Part shown: positions 15,261 through 24,417 of the stretch, one piece after another
Layout of the letters: each line of letters opens with the position of its first letter
Position numbering within the stretch: position 1 is the stretch's first letter
Source: Bacteroidaceae bacterium
GTDB taxonomy: Bacteria > Bacteroidota > Bacteroidia > Bacteroidales > Bacteroidaceae
NCBI GenBank assembly: GCA_017428785.1
Contig: JAFRQD010000058.1
Location: 60,385-124,384 of the forward strand
Reading direction: 5' to 3'
Length of the DNA: 64,000 bases
The notes under the pieces: model-generated
What the model saw: the letters and a program-made list of their open reading frames with translations, nothing else
What the model was told of the DNA's origin: nothing
Database searches by the model: none
Translations under genes and position numbers: made by a program

Positions 15261-16601
15261 ATGGACGCAAAGAAAGTCTTGGAAGATCTGAAAAGACGCT
15301 TCCCCAATGAACCCGAGTATCATCAGGCAGTAGAAGAAGTGCTGGGCACTATCGAAGAAGAGTACAACAAACACCCTGAGTTCGAGAAGGTGAACCTCAT
15401 CGAACGCCTCTGCATTCCCGACCGCGTTTACCAGTTCCGTGTGACATGGATGGACGACAAGGGGCAGATTCAGACCAACATGGGCTATCGCATTCAGCAC
15501 AACAACGCAATAGGCCCCTACAAGGGCGGCATCCGCTTCCACGCAAGCGTGAACCTGGGCATCCTGAAGTTCCTTGCCTTCGAGCAGACTTTCAAGAACT
15601 CGCTGACGACGCTGCCTATGGGTGGCGGCAAAGGCGGCTCCGACTTCTCTCCCCGCGGCAAGAGCAATGCTGAGGTGATGCGTTTCTGCCAAGCCTTCAT
15701 GCTGGAGCTGACGCGCCACATCGGTCCTGATACGGACGTACCTGCCGGCGACATCGGCGTAGGCGGCCGCGAGGTAGGCTACATGTTCGGCATGTATAAG
15801 AAGCTGACGCGCGAGTACAGCGGTGTGCTGACAGGCAAGGGCCTCGAGTTCGGCGGCTCGCTGATTCGTCCCGAGGCAACGGGCTACGGCACCGTCTACT
15901 TCCTCCGTGCCATGCTGAAGACGAAGGGCGACACAGTGGAGGGCAAGAAGGTGCTCATCTCCGGCGCCGGCAACGTGGCTCAGTATGCTGCCGAGAAGGT
16001 GCTGCAGCTGGGCGGTAAGGTGATGACGATGTCAGACTCCGACGGCTACATCTACGACCCCGACGGCATCGACCGCGAGAAGCTCGACTACATCATGGAG
16101 CTGAAGCAGGTCTATCGCGGACGCATCAAGGAATATGTGGACAAGTATCCCACAGCCAAGTATGTGGGCGACGGCGCAAAGCCCTGGTATGAGAAGGCCG
16201 ACATCGCTCTGCCCTGTGCCACACAGAACGAGCTGAACGAGGAGCAGGCAAAGGCTCTGGTAGCAAATGGCTGCATCGCTGTGGCCGAAGGTGCCAACAT
16301 GCCCAGCACGCCCGGTGCCATCCGCGTCTTCCAGGAAGCAAAGATACTTTACTCTCCGGGCAAGGCCAGCAATGCCGGCGGCGTGAGCGTCAGCGGTCTC
16401 GAGATGAGCCAGAACTCAGAGCGCCTCAGCTGGAGCGCCGAAGAAGTGGACGCCAAGCTGCTCTGGATTATGGAGAACATCCACGAGAACTGCGTGAAGT
16501 ACGGCACACAGCCCGACGGCTATGTCAACTACGTGAAGGGCGCCAACGTGGCCGGCTTCATGAAGGTTGCCAAAGCTATGATGGCGCAAGGCATCGTATA
16601 G
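15261..16601 (+). CDS. gdhA: NADP-type glutamate dehydrogenase
   Basis: 446 residues, full length for the hexameric small-subunit glutamate dehydrogenase. It interconverts 2-oxoglutarate plus ammonium and glutamate in the cytoplasm and is probably the main ammonium-assimilating step here. The substrate-binding region PMGGGKGGSDF with its lysines lies near residues 118-130. The catalytic Asp lies in PAGDIGVGGREVGYM near 162. The dinucleotide fold has SGAGNVAQYAAEKV near 236-249. The C-terminal NAGGVSVSGLEMSQN segment is typical. Monocistronic, with its own promoter and a strong terminator at 16676-16708. A 21-bp sequence from the last codons is repeated just after the stop. Confidence 0.95.
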   Translation: MDAKKVLEDLKRRFPNEPEYHQAVEEVLGTIEEEYNKHPEFEKVNLIERLCIPDRVYQFRVTWMDDKGQIQTNMGYRIQHNNAIGPYKGGIRFHASVNLGILKFLAFEQTFKNSLTTLPMGGGKGGSDFSPRGKSNAEVMRFCQAFMLELTRHIGPDTDVPAGDIGVGGREVGYMFGMYKKLTREYSGVLTGKGLEFGGSLIRPEATGYGTVYFLRAMLKTKGDTVEGKKVLISGAGNVAQYAAEKVLQLGGKVMTMSDSDGYIYDPDGIDREKLDYIMELKQVYRGRIKEYVDKYPTAKYVGDGAKPWYEKADIALPCATQNELNEEQAKALVANGCIAVAEGANMPSTPGAIRVFQEAKILYSPGKASNAGGVSVSGLEMSQNSERLSWSAEEVDAKLLWIMENIHENCVKYGTQPDGYVNYVKGANVAGFMKVAKAMMAQGIV

Positions 16602-16641
16602 CGAAGCCAAGTATTTTCGATATGATGGCGCAAGGCATCGT
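16577..16641 (+). repeat. 21-bp direct repeat at the 3' end of gdhA
   Basis: The sequence TATGATGGCGCAAGGCATCG plus one T occurs at 16577-16597 (the last codons of gdhA) and again at 16621-16641, 44 bp downstream. The second copy lies in the 3' untranslated region, ends in its own TGA, and is consistent with a small local duplication. Confidence 0.9.
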
Positions 16642-16675
16642 CTGAGCCATCAACTTACACACAAGAATCCGACAA

Positions 16676-16708
16676 GGGGATGCATCATTGGGGTGCATCC
16701 CCTTTTTG
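16676..16708 (+). terminator. Rho-independent terminator of gdhA
   Basis: GGGGATGCA (16676-16684) pairs with TGCATCCCC (16694-16702), followed by a T-run. It lies 75 nt after the gdhA stop. Confidence 0.9.
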
Positions 16709-16778
16709 TCTCATTATCCTGCTGCCCATTCCAAGCTTTTTGTATGACTGGCCTTAAGGGGAAAATTGCGAGCGTTTG

Positions 16779-16810
16779 TTTGGCAGAATGGGAAAAAAGC
16801 AGTAACTTTG
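16779..16810 (+). promoter_or_regulatory. Bacteroidota-type promoter for the BspA-like protein gene
   Basis: TTTG at 16779-16782 (another TTTG directly precedes it) is followed after 20 nt by TAACTTTG at 16803-16810, 33 nt upstream of the ATG at 16843. Confidence 0.75.
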
Positions 16811-16842
16811 CGGTGAGATATTAACAAAAACTAAACAAACAA

Positions 16843-19686
16843 ATGAAGACAAAAGGTGTTATCGCGGGTCTGTTGCTGCTTGTGGCAGGCTTGCACCAGG
16901 CGTGGGCGCAGGAAGCCTACGTAGCATTGAGCGACGACGGACAGACTGCAACGTTCTACTACGATACGCAGAAGCAGAGTCGCACTGGAGTGGTAGAGAT
17001 TAATCACGAAGAAACTCCAAACGGTCAGCCGCCTGCCTATGGCAATGCCCAAACAGTCGTCATTGACGAGTCGTTTGCCGCTTACCGACCTACCAGCACT
17101 ACTTATTGGTTCTATAATTGTTCCATGACATCCATCATTGGCATGGAGAACCTGTGCACCGATGAAGTCACGAATATGACTCGCATGTTTAATTATTGCA
17201 CCCAACTGACCTCACTTGACCTAAGGTATTTCAATACGGCAAATGTTACGAGGATGTTAGGTATGTTTTTTGGTTGTCAAAGTCTGACCTCGCTTGACCT
17301 GAGCAGTTTTAATACGGTAAATGTCAAGGATATGTCGTATTTGTTTTTTGAATGCAACGAGATAACGAGCATCGACGTGAGCACCCTCAACACAACTAAT
17401 GTCACAGACATGTCATTTATGTTTTATGATTGCTTCAAGTTGACGAGCCTTGACCTGTGCAGCTTCAACACAGCCAATGTCAAGAGCATGATGGAAATGT
17501 TCTATCATGACCGCGAACTGAAAACTATCTATGCCGATGAGGAGAAGTGGAGTACGGCGAGCTTAACAGGGGGGACGTCGAATCGAATGTTTGATGGGTG
17601 TACGCAGCTTGTTGGCGGTAACGGGACAGCGTACAACGAGGTTTTTATGTATGGTTCTGAATACGCTTGCATCGACAAGCCCGGACAGCCGGGATACTTC
17701 ACGGCGATTCCCGCCTACGACATTTGGATAACAGGCAAGCAGATTACAGGAAAGAACGAGGGCGATGTGCTTGGCGACGGCACAGTGCGCTACGACCCCG
17801 ACACAAAGACGCTGACGCTCTCGAATGCCACAATCCAGGGCTCGGGTACCGTAACGGGACTTCCCGAAGAGCGCGGCACTGGCCTCTACATCAGCGAACC
17901 CGGCGTGACCGTTGACGTGGAAGGCTCGAACACCATAACGGGCGCTGCAGACTGCGAAGCCCTGTGGTTCGGCAACGATGCGAAAAATGGGGCAATTACC
18001 GGCAACGGCGTTCTCACGCTGAACAGCGACTACACCAGCCTCCACTTCACAGCCGACACCCTGACCATAGGCGGCAACGTGACGATTCAGGCAGACTGCG
18101 GCGTCGGCGGACTCTATCGCTACAGGGCCGGCCATCCCAACTGGTACAGCACCCTCTGCATGAAGGACAATGCCACCGTCAAAGCCTATAGGCCCGGCGG
18201 CCCTGCGATATTCTATTGGAAAGAGCTGCTGCTTGAGGACGGACAGACGATATTGGAGCCCGAGGGCGCATACTGGGACGCAGAGGAGCACGAACCGCAC
18301 CATGCCGACGGCAGCAGGATAGAAGGCGAATGGATGGTCATCGCCAACGGAACCCCAAAAGCCGTTGACCTCGTCTTTAGGACAGATGGAGAAAACTCTG
18401 GCCTCATCCAGGAGAACTACGGACGATTGGTCAACGTCACCCTCGAAGGCCTCACCTTCAGGAAGGACGGCACGTGGCAGACCATCTGCCTGCCCTTCGA
18501 CGTCGAGCTGGACGGCAGCCCGCTCGAGGGAGCTGACGTAAGGCAGATAGGGGTAGCGCAGGAGGTGGAAGGCTGTCTCGTCATCGACTGCCTCACTCCC
18601 GTCACGAAGCTGGAGGCTGGCTGTCCCTATATCATCAGGTGGAATAGCGCCGGCGACATCGTTGACCCTGTGTTTAGCGGCGTCACAATCAAAGCCACCG
18701 AGTCACACCTCGTGTTCCTCTTTGATAACAGAATGGTGTTCGCCGGACTGTACGACTACAACCAGATGGATGCTGATGAGTTACACCTCACGCACACGTA
18801 TTATGTAGGCGGAAACGGAGTCCTGCATAACTTTGTAGGCAGAAGCAATGCTTATGCCTTCGAGTGCTATTTCGTTGTTGACCCGACCCTCGATGAGTGG
18901 CCAAAGCCAATCGCCCTGCACACCGACGGCAGCATCGACGAACTGTTAAAGAGCTTAGGCATAGGCCAAGGTCCCGCTGACCTCACCTTCTGGCCGTATG
19001 GCGTTAACAGTGACCTCATCGAGGGGAACGAAGGACGAGAGGCCAACGTCACTATAGAAGACTGCACCTTCAGGAAGGACGGCACTTGGCAGACCATCTG
19101 CCTGCCCTTCGACGTCGAGCTGGACGGCAGCCCGCTCGAAGGAGCTGACGCAAGGACAGCAGAGGCAATGCAGGAGGTGGAGGGCTACCTCGTTATCGAC
19201 TGCCTCACTCCCGTCACAAAGCTGGAGGCTGGCTGTCCCTATATCATCAGGTGGAATGGCGGCGACGACATCGTCAACCCTGTGTTCAGCGGCGTCACAA
19301 TCAAAGCCATCAAGCCACAACCCGTGTTCCTCTCTGATAACAGATGGGTATTCATCGGACTGTACAGCTTCTACCCGATGGAAGATGACGAACACGCCTC
19401 GCTCTTGTATTATTTAGGCGGAAACGGAGTCTTTCATAACTTTGCAGGCGGAGGCGAAGTTTATGCCTTCCAGTGCTACCTCGTGGCTAACCAGACCCCC
19501 GATGAGTGGCCAGAGTCAATCGTCCTGCACACCGAGGGCAGCATTGAAGACCTGATAGACGGCATCGGCGACATCAAGGGACAGACCGCCACCGACGACA
19601 TAATATATAATGTGGCCGGTCAGCGCCTCAGGAAGATGCAGAAAGGCCTCAACATCGTGAGCAACAAGAAGGTCCTTGTGAAGTAA
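16843..19686 (+). CDS. BspA-like (DUF285) surface protein with a duplicated module and sorting-type tail
   Basis: 947 residues with a signal peptide (about 1-23, ending AWAQ). Residues about 95-220 contain BspA/DUF285-type repeats of about 24 residues with the pattern LTSLDL-x-FNTANV-x-M-x-MF, known from bacterial surface proteins that bind host or matrix proteins. Residues about 285-480 form a beta-rich block. Then a module of about 205 residues occurs twice in tandem, from about 525 and about 730; both copies contain FRKDGTWQTICLPFDVELDG and AGCPYIIRWN. The protein ends with YNVAGQRLRKMQKG and KKVLVK, the tail shared with three neighbours. It is probably displayed on the cell surface. No catalytic motif was seen. 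The role (adhesion or substrate binding) is inferred from the repeat class. Confidence 0.8.
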   Translation: MKTKGVIAGLLLLVAGLHQAWAQEAYVALSDDGQTATFYYDTQKQSRTGVVEINHEETPNGQPPAYGNAQTVVIDESFAAYRPTSTTYWFYNCSMTSIIGMENLCTDEVTNMTRMFNYCTQLTSLDLRYFNTANVTRMLGMFFGCQSLTSLDLSSFNTVNVKDMSYLFFECNEITSIDVSTLNTTNVTDMSFMFYDCFKLTSLDLCSFNTANVKSMMEMFYHDRELKTIYADEEKWSTASLTGGTSNRMFDGCTQLVGGNGTAYNEVFMYGSEYACIDKPGQPGYFTAIPAYDIWITGKQITGKNEGDVLGDGTVRYDPDTKTLTLSNATIQGSGTVTGLPEERGTGLYISEPGVTVDVEGSNTITGAADCEALWFGNDAKNGAITGNGVLTLNSDYTSLHFTADTLTIGGNVTIQADCGVGGLYRYRAGHPNWYSTLCMKDNATVKAYRPGGPAIFYWKELLLEDGQTILEPEGAYWDAEEHEPHHADGSRIEGEWMVIANGTPKAVDLVFRTDGENSGLIQENYGRLVNVTLEGLTFRKDGTWQTICLPFDVELDGSPLEGADVRQIGVAQEVEGCLVIDCLTPVTKLEAGCPYIIRWNSAGDIVDPVFSGVTIKATESHLVFLFDNRMVFAGLYDYNQMDADELHLTHTYYVGGNGVLHNFVGRSNAYAFECYFVVDPTLDEWPKPIALHTDGSIDELLKSLGIGQGPADLTFWPYGVNSDLIEGNEGREANVTIEDCTFRKDGTWQTICLPFDVELDGSPLEGADARTAEAMQEVEGYLVIDCLTPVTKLEAGCPYIIRWNGGDDIVNPVFSGVTIKAIKPQPVFLSDNRWVFIGLYSFYPMEDDEHASLLYYLGGNGVFHNFAGGGEVYAFQCYLVANQTPDEWPESIVLHTEGSIEDLIDGIGDIKGQTATDDIIYNVAGQRLRKMQKGLNIVSNKKVLVK

Positions 19687-19772
19687 GAGGAAACACGGAC
19701 TTGCCCACCATCCGCAGCGAAATAGCAAAAAAAAGTTAGAGGGGTTCGGCAAGGGCGTAAAGTCGTCCTGAT

Positions 19773-19960
19773 TTGGCTGTAAGCCAATACTTTGAGTAAC
19801 CGAGGGGCGAAGCCCTCGGAATTAGCGGATATATTTCTCCCTGCTGCCTGGAGGGCAGTACTATGAAACGCCGTGGTACTGCCTTCCAGGCAGAGAGGAG
19901 ATTGGTTGTTCCCTTAGTCCAAGGGCGTTGCCCTTGGTTACTCATAGTATAGCCCTTTCG
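19773..19960. repeat. Multi-hairpin REP-like intergenic element
   Basis: The gap 19687-20518 has no convincing gene. It contains a cluster of nested inverted repeats: TTGGCT/AGCCAA (19773-19787), an outer pair GAGTAACC (19794-19801) and GGTTACTC (19936-19943), and inside them CCGAGGG/CCCTCGG, a strong pair CTGCCTGGAGGGCAGTAC with its near-complement GTACTGCCTTCCAGGCAG, and CCAAGGGC/GCCCTTGG. AGCCC/GGGCT follows outside. An 83-codon frame on the minus strand is a by-product of the stems. This resembles REP or BIME-like elements; a folded RNA is also possible. Confidence 0.7.
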
Positions 19961-20072
19961 GGCTGAACTCCCGAAACATGAATGCAATATTTTTACCAGG
20001 CAGCAATAAAAAAAACTTTACAAAAATTGTGACGCCGAACATGGCAATCGGCATCAAGGCGTGAGGAAAATT

Positions 20073-20166
20073 CAAACGCCGCACGCGAAGTTGGTCAACG
20101 CCGCACGTGGGGATTGCAAATTCCCCATGCGGCGTTCACTATTCCCGCACGCGGAATTTGGCAGAA
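20073..20166. repeat. Four-unit 22-bp phased array with CCGC(AC/GT)GCGG core
   Basis: Cores start at 20079, 20101, 20123 and 20145, exactly 22 bp apart. The third is a degenerate CCCCATGCGG. The array sits in the gap between two converging genes. The rest of the gap (20167-20460) shows nothing recognisable. Confidence 0.85.
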
Positions 20167-20460
20167 AAGTACGCCGAGATTAACAGGGCAACACAAGGAG
20201 CTTGTACTTTCTTTGCTCTGCGCCGGAAATCCAGTCCTCGCAAACCGCCTATTTCAGACGGAAACGCAATTTAAGGCCTTATTTTTCGTCCGGAGTACAA
20301 AAGTGCCACCCGACCAAAAACAAGCCGTCAGAAAGAGCCTGCCTGCAAAAATCTTTACAAATATTTATTGCTGTCCGGTAAAATCATGTTGACTGCTTTG
20401 CTACTGAGTAAAGTCAGTTTGCATATTAAGCCTGTAGGGCTATACTTTGAGGACACCAAT

Positions 20461-20496
20461 AAAAAAAGAAAGCCTCCACAACCGGTGGGGGCTTTC
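20461..20496 (-). terminator. Rho-independent terminator of the four-repeat surface protein gene
   Basis: On the minus strand, GAAAGCCCCCAC (20496-20485) pairs with GTGGAGGCTTTC (20479-20468, one wobble pair) and is followed by seven T. It begins 23 nt after the stop codon. Confidence 0.9.
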
Positions 20497-20518
20497 TTGT
20501 GTTTTCAACTTTCAGTTT

Positions 20519-23500
20519 TCACTTTACCACTACCTTTCGTCCGCCGACGATGTTGATGCCGCGCTGCATCTTCTGCAGGCGCTGACCGGCAAGGTTGTAT
20601 ATCTCTACTTCGGCCGGAAGGGCTGGGGCAAGGCTCATGCCCGTGATGTATTCCTGATTGTAGATGGTGACGTCGTTGGCGTCGCTTCCGTCCATCTTGC
20701 AGATGCATGATTTGTCGTCGCTTATGCGGAGTCCATCTTCGAGCATGCTGGCGTCCTTGATGGTGATGCCGCCATCGAATTTAGCAATAGACTGTGAGTA
20801 TGATTGGGCATGAATGTAGGAGTTGCTTATCAGGAGTTTCTCTCCGCCAAAGTTGCCCGTGATGGCATAGCTGGTGGTCCGGGGGATTTCGATGTTTGCA
20901 TCCTTGATGGTGAGCTGTTTGCCATCGATGACGGCGATGTTGCCACCCAGCGTCAGTGTGCCCGGGCCTGTGATGGTGGTTGACTGCCCGAGATAGATGA
21001 GGAAGTCTGGGCTGTTTCCGTTCAGTTCTACGTCTTTTGCAACATAGATGGTCAAGTCCTCAACTCCTGTGTTTCTTAGTAGAGTCCAGTAATTGGTGTA
21101 GCAGTTGTCGTTGATGGTCAGTGTCTTTGTCTTGCGGTTGTAAGTTAACGAGCCTCCATCGCCCAGTATGTCGCTGGCATTCTTGCTCGTCACTTGTACA
21201 TTGTTGCCGACATAGAGTTCATAAGCTTCATCTACGGGGCTGTAGGCAGGATTGTCCATCCAGATGATGTTTGAGGTGTTCCTTTCGCCGCCGCCGTAGT
21301 AGATGCTCTGGATGCCGATTCTCTTCCATGATGGGATAATGTCTTTCGGGTTGATGTAGAACCGGCTGCCACCCTTGTAGATGTCGTAGTCGTCGTCCCA
21401 TTCGTAAGGAATCTCTGTCCAGTCCTCCGTGACGTCACGATACTCGTCGGCGAGCACTACGAATGGTTTCTCCTCTCCGTCTTCATCAATCCATACGGTG
21501 TAGAAGAGCTTGGCTGAGATGATGTCATTGTCGTCGATATCCTTGGCAGGAATATTGAATTCGATGTACGGATAATCGATGTTTTCGAGCTTATAGCTGT
21601 CAATTGACGGGTCGGCAGGTGTGGCTGCAAATTCCAGCATCTTGGTTATTACAACATCAGTAAATATCTGGTAAGGCTCTCCCAGCGAACGCTTGCCGTC
21701 GTGGAGCACCAGAGTCTGGCCGGTGGTGAAGGTGCCCAGCTCGGCATTGTAGTTCAGCACGATGTCCTCCAGGGTTTCATTGTCCTCGCCAAGAGCGGAG
21801 AAGAAGTAGTCGAGGATATAGATTCCATAGATATTTATCTGACCCATGTACTGGTTGGCAGGAATGGTGACGGTCTTGCCGTCCGCGCTCAGGGTGCCCT
21901 TCAGCCACAAGTCGGCAGTATTATCGGAGACGCCCTTGAAATAGACATCGTTGCCGTCGAAGCCAACCTGCATCTGGTGGGTATATGCACCTTTACTCAC
22001 CTGCTCATAAGCGTTTAGGGCATAAACTTCTGTCACTAAGCCTTCGGGTGCCTCGATGGCTTCGGGCTCAGGCAAGATGTCGAACCATTGGATCTCGGTC
22101 TTATTCTCCTCGCCGCCGCCACGGTAGATGCTCTGGATGCCAATTCTGGTCCAGTCGGCAGAGTAGAGGTCGTTCAGATAGATTTCATCGATGTAGAAGT
22201 CGTCGTTCTCTGTGAATCTGTAAGGAATCTCGGTCATGTCCTCGGTCAGCTTGGAGTGTGTGGCGGGGGTGAAGGTCAGTGGAGCAACAGTGCCCTCCGT
22301 GTCGGTGTATATCATGTATGAGAGTTTTCCGAGAACGAGGGGCTCGCCATTGACATCCACCGTGGGAACGTTGAAGTCGATGTACCATCCGTAAGAGCCA
22401 TTCGCCATATCGGTGATCTCCGGAGCAGCAGGCATGGCAGCCTTATCAGCAATCTTCTTGATAACGGGATTGACGTAATAACCATCGTAATACTTGCCTG
22501 CTAACAAACCATAAATCCAACCTTCGGCAGAATAGGTATCAGCCTCTGCATCGTAGGTGAATACAACATCATCAGTTCCGTAGAAGGCGTATGACTTGTA
22601 ACCTTTATATTCACCAAAGAGCTGCTTGGCGGCAAACGTAACGGTATTGCCGTCCTTTGTACCCTTTACCCATGCCTCGGGAATGTATTCGCTGAAGCCC
22701 TGGAAATAGACGTCATTGCCATCAACAGCTACGTTAACGGTCTTGGCTGCCGAATTTTCACTAATATCCTCGTAAAACATGGTGTATTCCTCAGCCTCAA
22801 CGCCAACGGGCACGGGCAGATTGGCTTTAAGCTCGTACCACTGAATCTCAGTTTTGTTCTCCTCGCTGCCACCACGGTAGATGCTCTGGATGCCAATCCT
22901 GGACCAGTTGTCAGTGTAGAGGTCGTTCAGGTAGATAAATGTTGGATAGAAGTCATAGTCCTCGGTGAATCCGTAAGGAATCTCGGTCATGTCCTCGGTC
23001 AGACGGCTGTGTGTTTCAGGAGTGAATGTCAGCGGAGCAATGGTGCCCTCTGTGTCCGCATATATAACATACCACAACTTAGAAGTCACGAGAGGATCGC
23101 CATTAACGTCTATAAGGGGAATATTGAACTTAACGATATAGCCATAGTTGGAATCTTCAAGTCCCGTAATCTCAGGATTGGCGGGCATGGCAGCCTGATC
23201 CATGGCCCTCTTAATCACGGGGTTGGCGTAAGAGTCGACATTTTGATTACCTGTATATGTATAGAGAATTCCTTCACCTACAAACGTATTAGTTTCTGCA
23301 TCGTAAGTAAACTGGTAGTCTTCATCCATAAAGTACATCTCGTAAATTCCGTATGCGCCAAAATACTGACCACCAGCCAAGGTGACCAAACCATCTGCAA
23401 GCGTTCCCTTCACCCATGCTTCGGGCAGGTAGCTATTCAATCCCTGGAAATACACGTCATTACCATCGAAGCCCACCTTCACTGAAGCAAAGCCATTATC

Positions 23501-24163
23501 CGAATAAAATATGACATAATCCTCTGTCTCCAGACCAGTTGGAGGTACTACCACCTCAGGAGCTACGGGCTGATCCTTAGTGAAAGTGGGCTTGTCCCAG
23601 TAGGCATAGACACCAATTCCATTCTCAACTGCGGACTCAACAATGTATTGTGTGACACACTCCAAAACACCCGCCTCTTGGTCGAAGTTGAAAACAATAT
23701 CACAAATCGTCTCGCCATCATCGGATCCGGAAATCCACTCGGGGGCATTTTCGTCGTCATCTACCTGCTGTGCGGCAGGGAACGTGGCGATGGTGCCACT
23801 GATGGTGCCCTTAATCCATGCATTCTCTACCCAATAGGCCAAACCTGCAATGTAGATGTCGGTGCCATCGACAATCACCTGGATAGACTCTGTTCCGCTG
23901 TCAACAAAACCACTGCTGCCATTAACCATAAGTTTGCCTTTGGCAGTGTAGTAAGTCTCGCGGACGGCAGATTCAGGAGGTGTGACCAGACCCATGGAGC
24001 GACGCTGGGCTTTGCGAGCCGCCAACTGACGGCTAACGGCCTTTGCCTTAAATTGCGTTTGCTCGGAGGGAATTGTTTTTGCATTCAGAAACGGACGGGG
24101 TTTCTGTGCGAACGCTACGATTGAAGTCAACGCAGCGATTGTTAAAAGAGTAAACTTCTTCAT
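20519..24163 (-). CDS. Secreted four-repeat surface protein with sorting-type tail
   Basis: 1214 residues from the ATG at 24163, chosen because it begins a clean signal peptide (MKKFTLLTIAALTSIVAFAQ) and has AAAGGAAAG just upstream; an upstream in-frame start at 24226 would bury the signal. The protein has one short and three longer copies of a module of about 220 residues built on VGFDGNDVYFQG, AWVKGT and RIGIQSIYRGG(S/G)E, then a beta-helix-like block (about 1010-1180). It ends YNLAGQRLQKMQRG and KVVVK, the tail found on three neighbours. No enzyme motif was found and the family was not recognised. The module looks like a beta-sandwich used for binding or as a spacer. The gene has its own terminator. 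Confidence 0.75.
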   Translation of the reverse strand: MKKFTLLTIAALTSIVAFAQKPRPFLNAKTIPSEQTQFKAKAVSRQLAARKAQRRSMGLVTPPESAVRETYYTAKGKLMVNGSSGFVDSGTESIQVIVDGTDIYIAGLAYWVENAWIKGTISGTIATFPAAQQVDDDENAPEWISGSDDGETICDIVFNFDQEAGVLECVTQYIVESAVENGIGVYAYWDKPTFTKDQPVAPEVVVPPTGLETEDYVIFYSDNGFASVKVGFDGNDVYFQGLNSYLPEAWVKGTLADGLVTLAGGQYFGAYGIYEMYFMDEDYQFTYDAETNTFVGEGILYTYTGNQNVDSYANPVIKRAMDQAAMPANPEITGLEDSNYGYIVKFNIPLIDVNGDPLVTSKLWYVIYADTEGTIAPLTFTPETHSRLTEDMTEIPYGFTEDYDFYPTFIYLNDLYTDNWSRIGIQSIYRGGSEENKTEIQWYELKANLPVPVGVEAEEYTMFYEDISENSAAKTVNVAVDGNDVYFQGFSEYIPEAWVKGTKDGNTVTFAAKQLFGEYKGYKSYAFYGTDDVVFTYDAEADTYSAEGWIYGLLAGKYYDGYYVNPVIKKIADKAAMPAAPEITDMANGSYGWYIDFNVPTVDVNGEPLVLGKLSYMIYTDTEGTVAPLTFTPATHSKLTEDMTEIPYRFTENDDFYIDEIYLNDLYSADWTRIGIQSIYRGGGEENKTEIQWFDILPEPEAIEAPEGLVTEVYALNAYEQVSKGAYTHQMQVGFDGNDVYFKGVSDNTADLWLKGTLSADGKTVTIPANQYMGQINIYGIYILDYFFSALGEDNETLEDIVLNYNAELGTFTTGQTLVLHDGKRSLGEPYQIFTDVVITKMLEFAATPADPSIDSYKLENIDYPYIEFNIPAKDIDDNDIISAKLFYTVWIDEDGEEKPFVVLADEYRDVTEDWTEIPYEWDDDYDIYKGGSRFYINPKDIIPSWKRIGIQSIYYGGGERNTSNIIWMDNPAYSPVDEAYELYVGNNVQVTSKNASDILGDGGSLTYNRKTKTLTINDNCYTNYWTLLRNTGVEDLTIYVAKDVELNGNSPDFLIYLGQSTTITGPGTLTLGGNIAVIDGKQLTIKDANIEIPRTTSYAITGNFGGEKLLISNSYIHAQSYSQSIAKFDGGITIKDASMLEDGLRISDDKSCICKMDGSDANDVTIYNQEYITGMSLAPALPAEVEIYNLAGQRLQKMQRGINIVGGRKVVVK

Positions 24164-24417
24164 GGCTTTCCTTTCTTTAAAGTTAATAATTAATCGAAAT
24201 ATCGCTTTATCTGTAGTTGGATTCAATAGGGGCGTTTTCGTTGCGGGTAAGAGCGTGCCTCGTTATTTTGAAGGGTATGCTGTGTCTTTGAAATAGGACG
24301 ACTCTTTACGTCGATTTCTCGTAGACTTAGTTTTATCTTGTTAATTATGTGCTGCAAATTTACGAAGAAAAACGACATAATAAAAGGTTAAAGGCTAAAA
24401 AACATTCTTTTTACCAT

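Noticed and set aside
19736-19987. 83-codon minus-strand frame in the gap after the BspA-like gene
   Set aside because: Its sequence is produced by the stems of the multi-hairpin element; no start context and no protein-like composition.
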